Shown piece after piece: positions 1 to 9,242 of a DNA stretch of 60,000 bases. How positions within the stretch are numbered: the first letter of the stretch is position 1; each line of letters opens with the position of its first letter. The notes under the pieces are model-generated. The model did not search any database. It was not told the DNA's origin and saw nothing but the letters and a program-made list of their open reading frames with translations. Source of the stretch: Strigamia acuminata (Eukaryota > Arthropoda > Chilopoda > Geophilomorpha > Linotaeniidae); NCBI GenBank assembly GCA_949358305.1, contig OX442314.1, forward strand, positions 40,372,581-40,432,580. Direction: 5' to 3'. The position numbers and the translations under genes were made by a program.

Positions 1-43
1 ATTACATTTTTTTTTTCATGAAATTGACGAATTGAGGAATTTT

Positions 44-1327
44 CTAAATGGCTGCTTGTAGACCGGCACATTGCTATACAAGAAGAAAAATTAATAGAAA
101 TTACGTGCAAAAGTACTATATACTGATTATATTAATGATGTCTAAAATATGAAAAGAATAAGACTCATTACATACCATCAATTTCATTTTTCTCTGACGA
201 AAATCAGGAACGTCCGGGACGTCGTCAAATTGTTCGCAGCTGTGGAAAAACAGAATCCCGGCCTTTTGTTGCAGCTCTTGCAACGAAACTCGGAAATCAC
301 TCAAAGGACAATAGTCCGATATGCATTCATTCGGCATTATGTAGCATGCTAAGCCCCTCTTGCCCACTGCTGGCTCGCAAATGACCACTTTGAAGAAGTG
401 AGTTGGAACAGCCACATGATTAGGTCCGATCACTTGGAATTTCGTATTAAATTGATTTCTACGCAAAAATAAATAAATTAATTAATTAATAAATTTAAAA
501 AAATAAAAGAAAAACTGTTTACAGAAGAAATAAACAGATCAACTATTGGGACATTTGTCCCAACTTAGTCTACCCCTTTGTAAACAGTTTAACAATAAAA
601 ATGTCTACTTTTGCAAAAACAACGGCCCCGTGAACACGTAAACGTCCAAATTTTTGTACGTCAAATATCTACAAAAACACTCCAAATCGCTCCAAGCACC
701 GGTATTAAAGACCTCGACCTTTAAAGAAGTAAATAATAAATATAAAAAGAACAAAAACTTTCCTTAGATGCTGCCCCGCAAGTGAGTGTGATGCGGGGAA
801 GCTTCAAGGGGCATTTAAACGACCTGTGGTGTCATATTGCTTAAGTAATGCGTCAACTTGTAGGCGTTAATCGAGTGCTTATGATTCTTCCAAACCGCTA
901 ACTGCCCCTTGATAAATCCACTGCATATGCTGTAGTCCACGTCGCAGCCTTGAAACGGGCAGTTGAGACGCTCTTCTTGCTTAGTAAATTCCTTGTCCCT
1001 GCATTTCAAGTCGCATTGCACCATCTGACGGTACGTTAAATGTTCTAACACCCAGTTCGGTATCCGGTTCTTTTTGTCGTACGACATCTCGAAACTGCCG
1101 GGATAGGTGAGGATGACATCGCGTAAAGGGTATCCGTAGCACGTGAGTTGATTGACCAGACATGAATTTGCGATTTTGCTTTCGTTGAGATGACTAGGCG
1201 TCGGTAATAACTCCGATTCTAATGCGGCGTCAACCGTGAACGCATTCTTCCGCCATTTTTCGAAGGGCGACCCGTACAAACACCCGATTCCTGCTGCCAA
1301 AACGTACAGAAGTCGAAAATGCGACAT
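44..1327 (-). CDS. EXOG-like DNA/RNA non-specific endonuclease, four exons, probably catalytically dead
   Basis: Homologue of the EXOG/EndoG beta-beta-alpha-metal nucleases, which process mitochondrial DNA ends. I assemble four exons on the minus strand: 1327-824, 718-609, 458-176 and 73-44, each with GT-AG borders and consistent phase, giving about 308 residues (human EXOG has 368). Residues 5-20 are hydrophobic, as expected of a membrane or mitochondrial leader, which supports the start at 1327. EXOG landmarks follow in order: MSYDKKNRIPNWVLEHL (81-97), YLSNMTPQ (161-168), the block around VYVFTGPL, then FQVIGPNHVAVPTHFFKVV and FRVSLQELQQKAGILFF. The metal-ligand pair N-x7-E is kept (N173, E181). 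The catalytic S/DRGH motif reads IKGQ (139-142), so the general-base His is replaced by Gln. The family and exon model are firm. Loss of activity is inferred from that residue. It could be an inactive paralogue with a binding role. Confidence 0.88.
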
Positions 1328-1496
1328 TATAACTGGAAATGAACTCTTAAATTTGGAATGTTTGCGTCGACATTGCAGTGTAAGTCACGCCTCAACAGTG
1401 TGTGCAGTGCGCAAGAACGCAAATTGTTAAATAATAAATAATAATCGAGCGCTGCCAAACAATTAACATTTTTCATAAAATCTTTATTGATCAAAA
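1328..1496. other. Intergenic spacer upstream of the EXOG-like gene
   Basis: This is the likely 5' flank of the EXOG-like gene, between its start codon and the acetoacetyl-CoA synthetase relic. I see no clear TATA box or other regulatory motif that I could support. Confidence 0.4.
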
Positions 1497-1890
1497 AATA
1501 TTCTATTTATTGAAATAAGCATTTTGGTACTTGGCGCCATCTTTGTCGTTCTAGAAAAACACCGGCATCGACGGGAACGGTTTGGTGCACACCAATTCCC
1601 CACTTTGATCGATGAGCGTATTTCCTGTTTATATTTTATTAAATTTTTTAAGGGGGGAATTTGGATTTTAGGTGCAAGTACTGTCGTCGTCCCAGCATTC
1701 GACGGCCATTCCGAGGAGGCGGCATTGGATCTCGCCACGGTGCACCGGCAGGGTGACGTTGAAGCCTGCGAAACAACCGATTATGTCGGTGCCACCTGGA
1801 AAATGCTGACGTTTATTTATAAAATTTTTGTTTTTGTTTTTGCGTGTTTTAACCGGTCATGGAGGCGAGTTATATCACATTATTGTACGT
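1497..1890 (-). pseudogene. Acetoacetyl-CoA synthetase fragment, nonsense-mutated and truncated
   Basis: Acetoacetyl-CoA synthetase activates acetoacetate for lipid synthesis. A minus-strand exon at 1795-1682 encodes [18 protein letters not shown] and then [21 protein letters not shown] 57-bp intron separates it from a second exon (1624 downward) encoding SGELVCTKPFPSMPVFF, a TAG at 1553-1551, then NDKDGAKYQNAYFNK. This is the core of the adenylate-forming domain. The TAG replaces the conserved Trp of the FWND motif, and the reading frame ends at a second stop just after AYF. Upstream, near 1890-1858, a short piece reading LASMTG splices correctly into GGTDI but is preceded by a stop. Introns are retained, so this is a degraded duplicate or remnant locus, not a retrocopy. 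No other exons of the gene are visible in the window. Confidence 0.8.
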
Positions 1891-2465
1891 TGCTTAAATT
1901 CTTTTTTGTTTGATTTTCACTTTTTTGCTACATTCATTGAATCACATTTTGTAAATAAATAAAATTTTTAAAAATATACATATAAATTTCAAAGATCACA
2001 CTCAATTAGTAAAAAGGAATTCCTAAACACAATCTTATGGAATTAACAATTATTAATGCAGGCAATTTATTTATTGCTAACTCTGACATCATCTGTCTAA
2101 CATTTCTCAAAATGATGTATCAGAGACAAATTGAAACAATTTACTCGTGATAATTTCACTCGCTTCATACACAACGCCATTTTATTGTTTTTGATAATCG
2201 AAATTATGAGTACCGTAATGAATGAGCAAATCACGTTTACAAGTTAGTCAAATTTGAATTGTTTAAAATGATTTTCATTTGTACATTTTTTTTTTACAGT
2301 TTCCACACTTTTTAAAATTAAATTAAATTTAAAAAAAAAAACACTTTCTGTAAATGTTAAAAAATAAATAAAAGTTAATCTGTACTAGACTGAGCAATCG
2401 ACGAACTTATTTTGACGGAATAAATTGGAATTATAACTCGTTTTAAAATAAATATTTATTTCTTT
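1891..2465. other. AT-rich non-coding stretch
   Basis: Very AT-rich with many short A and T runs. Neither strand has an ORF of interest, and I found no repeat structure here. Confidence 0.5.
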
Positions 2466-2479
2466 TTGATGATTAGTTT

Positions 2480-2840
2480 CAACGATCCTTCTAGGCTACC
2501 ATACATACGGTGGGGGATGAAAGATTCGTTCTGTAGAGAACGATCCACCGTGATTTACGTCATGAAACCCCGTAGCCGCGTTAATCCTTTTGTTAAACCT
2601 CAGACTAAGGTAAATAGAATATATTTTTTCTTCCATTTATTTATTTTCTTTTTTTCAATCTCACGATGAATGAAACGACGCAAACTTTCCTTCTCCATAT
2701 CTTCTTTTCATTTTCAGTCAGAGTCAACGGTCCTTCTAGGCTACCATACATTAAGTGGGGAATGAAAGATTCGTTCAGTAGAGAACGGTTCATCGTGATT
2801 GAGGTATGTGGACCCCGTAGCCGCGTTAGTTCTCCGATCA
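2480..2840 (+). repeat. Two diverged copies of a ~105-bp segment, about 240 bp apart
   Basis: Positions 2489-2594 and 2731-2836 match over most of their length, both starting CCTTCTAGGCTACCATACAT and ending CCCCGTAGCCGCGTTA. Both copies are open on the plus strand (PSRLPYIRWGMKDSF against PSRLPYIKWGMKDSF), with a possible donor (AAG|GTAAATAG) after copy 1 and a possible acceptor (TTTTCAG) before copy 2. They could be duplicated exons of an unknown gene or a non-coding duplication. Copy 1 can also fold into a hairpin (CGTTCT...AGAACG inside CGGTGG...CCACCG), but copy 2 does not preserve the outer stem. Confidence 0.55.
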
Positions 2841-3542
2841 CGCTGAGACGTTGAATCACGAGTTGGTTTGTCTTGCTGTTGGTGTTGGTTCAGCTTGAAT
2901 TTTCCTCCGAATTTGGTTCTTTTCTTATCCAAGTTTTACTCCAATTCAAGCGTTTTTATTCTTTTTATTTCACACAAACTGGTTATTTTTTTCTCTCCAA
3001 CAAATCGAGGTAAGTTTTTATACGTATCACCCATAACCCTAAATTAACTGTATTACTACAAATTCATGTTTATTGTATTTTTTTCTCTATTTATTTCAGT
3101 ATTTACGGCCATTTGGCATGAAAACTTTAAATTCTTCTTTGTGATCGAAGCCATCTACAGAAAGAACGACCACCTTTGTCCTTGAGTTGAGTGACGTCGG
3201 CGTATCGTATTCGGGTCAAGGTTCGCGCTCACGAGGGGAAAACCTGCTTGAAACCAATCACCATTCAGAAGTCACATTTACTAGGGTTATATGTTCACAG
3301 TTTTCCAGATGAGTAAAAATGTAATTTATTTTCAAAATTGATGTTGTAAACATTCCCGTTCGTTCCAACAAAGTGGTAAATTGTTGATTTGTTCTCGGGG
3401 GTGTAAAATCCAACTCTCTACCTCCACGTGGTCACCCCTGGATAAACTGATGACTTGACACGTCTCAGTGAAACCAGAAGAGAGCTCTGGTCATGTGAAA
3501 AGTCCTGTCACATCTTTTAGTTGCATTGCAACATTTCCTTTC
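2841..3542. other. No gene recognised
   Basis: Mixed-composition spacer between two tandem-repeat regions. No long ORF, RNA gene or transposon end could be supported. Confidence 0.45.
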
Positions 3543-3800
3543 TGAGTGTGGCATTTACATCTCTGAATGTATTGTTAGCCCCCACATCCCTTCCTGAGTG
3601 TGGCATTTACATCTTTGAATGTATTGTTAGCCCCCACATCTTTTCCTGAGTGTGGCATTTACATCTCTGAATGTATTGTTAGCCCCCACATCCCTTCCTG
3701 AGTGTGGCATTTACATCTCTGAATGTATTGTTAGCCCCCACATCCCTTCCTGAGTGTGGCATTTACATCTCTGAATGTATTGTTAGCCCCCACGTTCCTT
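3543..3800 (+). repeat. 52-bp minisatellite, about five copies
   Basis: A 52-bp unit beginning TGAGTGTGGCATTTACATCT and ending in CCCCCACATCCCTTCC is repeated head to tail. Starts lie at 3543, 3595, 3647, 3699 and 3751, and the last copy is partial. Units differ by only one to three bases (CATCCC against CATCTT), which points to recent unequal exchange. No ORF runs through it. Confidence 0.93.
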
Positions 3801-4368
3801 CAACTTCATCACTGTTGATTTAATCAATGATTTCATTCATTCGCATTTTCGTTTTTTTCACTTGGTGTTGATTCATTTTGGTTTATTCATTGAGCAGCGA
3901 TTGAGTCGTCAGCGGGAATTGCTACGATATCCACATTCTGCCTTTCTTCTCGATTTTTTAATTGTCGGCCACGTAGCAATTAATTAATGTTTACACAAGC
4001 AAATCACTCTTGCGCAAAACAAATTATCTTTACGATTTTTAATTTTAGCAAAAATAGCTTCCATGTTTAGTCCATCCCCATTTACATAAGTGTATTGCAA
4101 TCTTGCATTTTTTCAAGTTTCTAAATATTTATGCTGGTATTCTGTTGTTGCTGACTTTCTTTGTAAATGTTGAGAAATACATATTTTTTTTTTTCGGAAT
4201 CTGTATTGCATGATCCACACTGTTTTACGGTATGTCAGCAAAGTCAGTTGTTTAAAATATACTTTTTCATTTCTCTGGTTTTACAAGCCTCAACTTTGTG
4301 GTGAGTGAGATTTGTTCCTACTTTTGCTCTTTTTCGCCCTCTATTTTAATTCACCACATCCTCCACCT
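3801..4368. other. Non-coding AT-rich spacer
   Basis: No ORF, repeat or RNA gene that I could support lies between the minisatellite and the P-like fragment. Confidence 0.4.
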
Positions 4369-4757
4369 TTAATGGAGGTTAGTTTCAATGTAACCACATA
4401 CGTAATACACAAATGACTTTTTATTGTCATCCAGTAAATCACTAGCTTGGTTTGAACAATTTGTGAACATGATTTTCTGCTGTAGCATTTGTTGTGACTT
4501 TTCTTGCAAATTAGAGGTTTTGTCCCCAGCTTGTTTCCATAATTTCCTTACTATCACTTAATATCACTACTATTTTCACAGTTTGCTGCTACTGAAAGCA
4601 CACCTTTCACAGGAGCGTAGATTGACTGCAGAAGGTGTAATTGCAAGAAATCTACAGTTGTTGGGTGATCATTGCAACTTGAACCTCTAATTAAAACAAA
4701 ATGTCCCTGGAAATAGTTAAGGCTTCCCCAGTTCGCTCCGATCTTCTCAAATGCCAT
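4369..4757 (-). pseudogene. P-element/THAP9-like transposase fragment (late catalytic region), copy P1
   Basis: Two abutting minus-strand ORFs (4757-4554, then 4557-4369) read NWGSLNYFQGHFVLIRGSSC, NDHPTTVDFLQLHLLQS and later SFVYYVCGYIETNLH. The DHPT-x-x-x-F block and the YVxGYI block occur in this order in P-element and THAP9 transposases, in the RNase-H-like region after the insertion domain. The D-x-L-E-N-F-F segment that carries late acidic catalytic residues reads GSLNYFQ, so acidic residues seem lost. A stop and frame change separate the two ORFs. Matching pieces lie at 17838-17927 and 29345-29510. Confidence 0.7.
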
Positions 4758-4872
4758 TTTTTTTTAATTCTCTAGACTGGCATTTAAGTCCAAACATTCA
4801 AGTCATCAAACATTTATCCATTTTGTTTTTTTGGTTGCTCAGCGCCCTTTCCAGGTCCACCAACTGGTTATT

Positions 4873-5011
4873 ATAATTGCTCCAAAGGGGTTTGCAGTCG
4901 CCCCTTTCCAGTTTCTGTTGCCTCTTCCGCATCAAACTTCTTGTATTTGGCCACCTGATCCAGCTTATGTTCCTTGAGCAATCTTATAGTGCATTGCTCA
5001 AACTTGTATCA
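4873..5011 (-). other. Short coding-like fragment of unknown origin
   Basis: On the minus strand this reads FEQCTIRLLKEHKLDQVAKY and then KKFDAEEATETGKGRLQTPL, an open charged segment followed by stops. It sits just upstream of the P1 transposase fragment on the same strand and may be one of its exons. I do not recognise it. Confidence 0.35.
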
Positions 5012-5275
5012 ATTTAAAAAAATGAAAAATCTTGGAAATTTGCATATGTTTGTAAATGTGTTGAACAGCATTTGAACTTGGATTAACGTTTGTTATTTTT
5101 ATTTTTTATTTTTTAATCACAAATCTGTACACATTTTTTATTTATAAAACTCATTTTTAAATGAAGTAAAACAAATAAATCACATTGTAAAGTTTGTGTG
5201 CTTTGACTTGTTTGCAAGCTGCACTGCTCAAGCATATTCTAAAATGTAAAGAAAAAAATTATTGATTTATTTATT

Positions 5276-6110
5276 TTACCTTGGATTATCACGGCAAAGC
5301 ACATTGTGCAAGTTTTGCCACATTTCTGCCTCGGTGGTGGCAATGTCTTCACATACAACATTGAACAATTCATCAATTGCCCTTAAATTCTCGTCCGTTT
5401 TGAATAATATTCGCCAAACAATATTTAATAAAATAAAATGAAAAAAACGCAAAAATGACAAAAATTCCTATTCGAATACAAAGTCGAGAGCATTTAATGC
5501 TTCAGACAACCCGTGTACACTGTGGCTCTCTCCGACATCCGACGAGCATTTATGGCACTGAAGCACACGGAAGTGTCCGTCCTCATCCCGGGTATTCATC
5601 CAGTTGCTGAGGCATTTCTCACAAGCCACAAGTGAGGAACAGCAGGTGCGGTAAACTGGGCATTGCATTTTGCCTACAAAAAAAATAATGATGCATAATT
5701 CATAAGGATAATTTAAAAAAGTTACTTACCCAAGCATATTGAACACCTGAAGGTGTTTTATATTTGCAATCGTTGTTCAAGAGTCAGGGGTGGGAATTTC
5801 AATTTTTCCGCTGTTTCTTTTGCCACATCTTCTATGGCAGTTTAACTTTGACCTCATTTCGGCCTGGAAGCTATCCATTTCAGCTAATACATCTGTTGTA
5901 TTGCTGCTGTTCCCCCTACTCGATCGTACAGGTGTATCCAAGCGCCTAAATTAAAGGGGATTAATATTATCGACATAATTATTATTTTTGTTAATTTTTA
6001 CAACTACGGTGGTTTTCTTCTATCTTTTTGCGCTTTCAGTGCCTGAAATGCTTCAACAGTCATCAAGTTAATCTTCCTGCTGGCCGGTTTCCAGTATGTT
6101 GAGACTAAAA
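5276..6110 (-). pseudogene. RING-finger protein gene fragment, copy A
   Basis: A multi-exon minus-strand piece closely matching 32572-33210. From the 5' side: an exon near 6100-6020 (KINLMTVEAFQALKAQK), an exon at about 5950-5735 whose frame is damaged relative to copy B, then 5668-5468 encoding MQCPVYRTCCSSLVACEKC and CHKCSSDVGES. A last exon-like ORF at 5461-5276 reads AEMWQNLHNVLCRDNPR. The cysteine pattern CSIC...TCC...CEKC...CHKC is that of a RING/E3-type zinc finger, so the intact protein would be a ubiquitin-ligase candidate. It lies directly upstream of P-like transposase P1 on the same strand, as copy B does for P5. Confidence 0.6.
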
Positions 6111-6227
6111 AGATTGATTACTGCTAAACTTCATAATTTCAAACTCTTAATTTTTTTTCTTCTAAAGCAATGCACCTTAATTCCACCTAACTGGTCGCTT
6201 TAGCTGATCCACTAGTCAAACGAGCAG

Positions 6228-7155
6228 CTTCAACTTTGGCCTCGTTTTCAATGCGCACTTTTTGCAGTTAAAGCTCCTTCATCTCGTTCAGTTTTTCTCG
6301 CTCAAACTGCAAATTCATGTTTGCGATTTCTACTTTAGAATCGCATTTAGCCTGGTACATGGCATTAAACTTCCCTAAAGTTGAAGCTTTTGGTGTTTTT
6401 GATTCCTCCAGGGAATCTTTAAAGGTCCTATATTTCTTCCTGCCTATGGAAGGTGTGGGTGAAACTATATATTGATCAATTTCTTCCAAATCTGAATTGG
6501 CATCATCAGGATTTGAAAGAATTAGTAAAGGCGACTCCGGAATACTGAATGGACTTGTGGGGCCTGATGTAGAATTGCCAGATTCTACAACTTCTATCAC
6601 CACCAGTCCACCACTCCATTACATCGCTGGTATGATGTCGTAATGCTCTGGCTACATCCCAAAACATAAAAGTAGGGGCAAAGCCTCTTCACTACATCTA
6701 AAATTTAAATGAAAAAGAAAAGAGAATAAATAATTAAATAAATAGATGAATAAAAAATTATTTAATTAGGAATACAGTACCTGGAAATGATGCTGGATCA
6801 TTTGCTTTCACCTCTTGCCCAGTCTCATTAATCCAAGTTTTGGTCTCCTGGTATTTTTTCCGTATCGAGGCACACTTGTTTTTAAATTTCGTGGGGTTTC
6901 GATTTGTAATTCACTCATCATTTTTTTCTCATAAACAGACAAGGTTTCTTTGGCCTAAAATTAACAAGAAAACCATTTATTATTATTTCATCAATTAATA
7001 AACAAATTACAATAAACTTCCAATGGTATTGATTTTCCCCATTTTCTTCAATATCTTTCCATTTTTTTTTTCATTTTATTCCATTTATTTCTCCATCTTC
7101 TTCTACTGACCATGGCTTAACAGAAGCCCGTTTTTGTTTCAAACCACTCATTTTA
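6228..7155 (-). pseudogene. Myb/SANT-like transposon accessory protein, degraded
   Basis: The minus strand starts with MSGLKQKRASVKPWSVEEDGE near 7150, then KETLSVYEKKMMSEL near 6950, then a 6835-6775 block (ETKTWINETGQEVKANDPAS), and finally ORF 6603-6268 with an acidic/Ser-rich linker and an ending NLQFEREKLNEMKEL typical of a coiled-coil tail. The order (tryptophan-rich Myb/SANT-like start, linker, charged coiled-coil end) fits the Myb/SANT accessory proteins of cut-and-paste transposons. The middle carries several stops. The ETGQ block recurs in the SANT regions at about 22.6 and 25.9 kb. Confidence 0.45.
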
Positions 7156-7198
7156 TTCTGAAATAAAAATTGAATAATTAAATAAAGTAAATAATAAA

Positions 7199-7812
7199 TG
7201 AACACCGGCAGGCCACATTCGATTACGCAAATTTTTGTTGTCGAGTAGCCTACGCAATTGGTAGGCGTTGCCGCAGTGTTCTGCTACAATCACTTAGGGT
7301 CCATCCCTTTTGTCGGCTAAACTGGCGGCGATGCCCCTTGCTGCATTTGACAATGTGTGCGTTTCTTTCCATACTAAGTCGTTAATTTTAAAGTTCATAA
7401 ACTTCAATTCCCCTTCCTTATTTGCAACCCTTTCTCGAAGGTCGTAAATATGGGTCATCAAATGTTGGTACATGTCGGAGATTGTTTGCTCTAACCGACA
7501 GACGTATTCATGTGGATTCGACGGGTCCAAAACATTCACGGACTCTGCGACTCGCGAGTCCCACGGCATTCGCAACTCGCAGGCGAAATTGAGATATGCC
7601 GGTGAGAAATCGCGTGTCCTTGACACGGTTGAACGAATACTGAATGCGATTCCTCGCAGATACTCGTCCGACCGGTTGTGTATGTCTGTGAATATCGTCA
7701 GGGCGTATTTTATGTCCTTGTTTAGTCTCTCAATAGGATTCGTCTGGGGGTTATATTTCCATCTTAAACGGATCGCTTCAAAAACATGTGCTGACCTGTG
7801 GTCAGTAAAAAT
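7199..7812 (-). pseudogene. Gypsy-type integrase C-terminal fragment
   Basis: Minus-strand translation gives NPQTNPIERLNKDIKYALTI, matching the PxxER block that carries the catalytic Glu of retroviral-type integrases. It continues through TVSRTRDFSPAYLNFACELR and a C-terminal piece ending NDLVWKETHTLSNAARGIAA, the region before the GPY/F module. A TAA at about 7294 interrupts it, after which the frame continues (VIVAEHCGNAYQLRRLLDNK) to about 7200. It resembles the integrase of the 45.5-49.7 kb element (NPTERANRDIK, KKTHHLSNAESQF) but is clearly another family member. Confidence 0.75.
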
Positions 7813-8133
7813 TGGACTGGTTAGCCAGGGACCGGAAGCCCATATTAGGGGGCTCCCCCTGGCGGAATTATTAATTAAATTTGCATTTTGCTAATAGCAA
7901 AGATACGTAATAACATTTAGAAATTTATTTTCTTGATCTAGGTCCTAGATTTTTTATCCAATTTTTTTTTCGTTCCAATTATATTTTACATATTCTTTCC
8001 AACATAATTTTTTTATATGCTCTACTGCAGTTGTCATTGTTTTTATAATTAAAAAAAAATGATTTATGATGAAAATGGTTAATGATGAAAATGTCGGTTT
8101 ATGGTGAAAATGGTTTATGGTGAAAATGGTTAG
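7813..8133. repeat. AT-rich spacer ending in a short imperfect tandem repeat
   Basis: Mostly non-coding. From about 8055 to 8130 a unit of about 15 bp (TTTATGGTGAAAATGG and variants with ATGATG) repeats four to five times just before the gypsy protease fragment. Function unknown. Confidence 0.5.
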
Positions 8134-8471
8134 GGACCGGATTAGAAGAGGTTGGAAGCTGAGATCAACAACTTGGCAACCATAACAGTCCCGCGGAGAC
8201 AGGGAAACCAAAGAGGGGAGGAGCCTAGAATAGGGTTATTATCCCAACACAACATGCCTCTAGTAAAAGGCAAAGTGGGAGAACACGAGATAATCTGGCT
8301 CGTGGACACGGGCGCGGCCACGAGCATAATGAATGAAGAAAAATGGGAAGAAATCAGAAAAGACCTAAAAGGGGTACAAGAATTAAAGAAGGGAATAAAA
8401 CTAACAGGTGTGGAAGGTACAGCTCTTCAAGTAACAGGTAAATTCCGGATTAAAGTCACCTTTAATGTGTG
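8134..8471 (+). pseudogene. Gypsy-type aspartic protease fragment, left half of a split element
   Basis: The plus-strand ORF contains EIIWLVDTGAATSIMNEEKW, the DTGA active-site signature of retroelement proteases, preceded by a basic linker. It ends at a TGA at 8469-8471 after KFRIKVTFNV. The next expected segment of such a polyprotein (ILGMDVFREY and the start of reverse transcriptase) occurs on the same strand from 16435, suggesting that roughly 8 kb was inserted between the two halves. Confidence 0.7.
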
Positions 8472-8514
8472 ACTGCTATGGTCTCTTCCAGTGTAGTCAG
8501 GGGACTGAGAACAC

Positions 8515-8660
8515 TTGGTAGGGACGCATACTTCACGTAAATGACGGAGACTTCCCACAATATTGGTTGCGTTGTCTAGGGGTATGGGGAAACCCGTCAC
8601 CCGCTGCAGAGGTGCCACGAAGGCACACCGCACCGGCAACCGACCCGCCACACACTGGGT
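8515..8660. repeat. Dispersed ~140-bp repeat, copy 1 (second copy 27343-27485)
   Basis: Shares AGGGACGCATAC, TCACGTAA, CTAGGGGT and CACCGGCAACC in the same order and similar spacing with 27343-27485. It lies at the left edge of the segment that separates the two gypsy halves, so it may be a terminal or LTR-type sequence of that insertion. Assignment to a transposon class is not possible by eye. Confidence 0.45.
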
Positions 8661-8689
8661 GGGAACCCAATGCGTGGCGTGGTCGGTTC

Positions 8690-9242
8690 TGTTGGACTTT
8701 GGAACCACTTTTGAGTTATTTAAATCATTTTTCGATGTGAAATGGCTTTGAAACGTTTATTTTATCATTTATCGGTAATTGTTTCCATTTTCCTGGGTTA
8801 TTCAGTGTTTATTTAGTGTTTTCATGCTTGTTTGTCAGGAGAATGCATGATACCGGGTTAAATGTACTCAATACATTAGGTTTCATGCATCCTCTATCTT
8901 GTTCTTATGTTTTTCATTATTATTGTTTATAATATCGGCCACCAGATGTCTCTGGCTCATTACAAATGGCCGCTCACACGGGTAGTGTGTTTCCTTGTGT
9001 TTGTCCAGTGATTCTGGACCCATTATGTAAGTTTTCTCTTAATAAATGTTATATTTTTGGTTAACTATTGTATTTAGTTCGGCACTACACGTTTCTATAA
9101 GTGTAGTGCACGCGAATTTGATCGTAAGTCCGCTCAAACTCGCGTACGCGCATCACGCGCATTTGTCCGCACTTAGAAGTGCGTTTGACTCAGTTTTACG
9201 CTTCCTATCGCCTATTTCGGCGATATTTTTGCGCCACACAGC
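8690..9242 (+). repeat. Left copia LTR, truncated at its 3' end
   Basis: Begins TGTTGGAC and matches the right LTR up to CGCCACACAGC, then diverges into coding sequence. It includes an AATAAA-containing tract (TTAATAAATGTTATA) shared with the right copy. Confidence 0.9.

Noticed and set aside
2466-2600. C/D box small nucleolar RNA
   Set aside because: TGATGAT near 2467 resembles a C box but no matching D box with terminal stem is present, and copy 2 does not conserve the fold.
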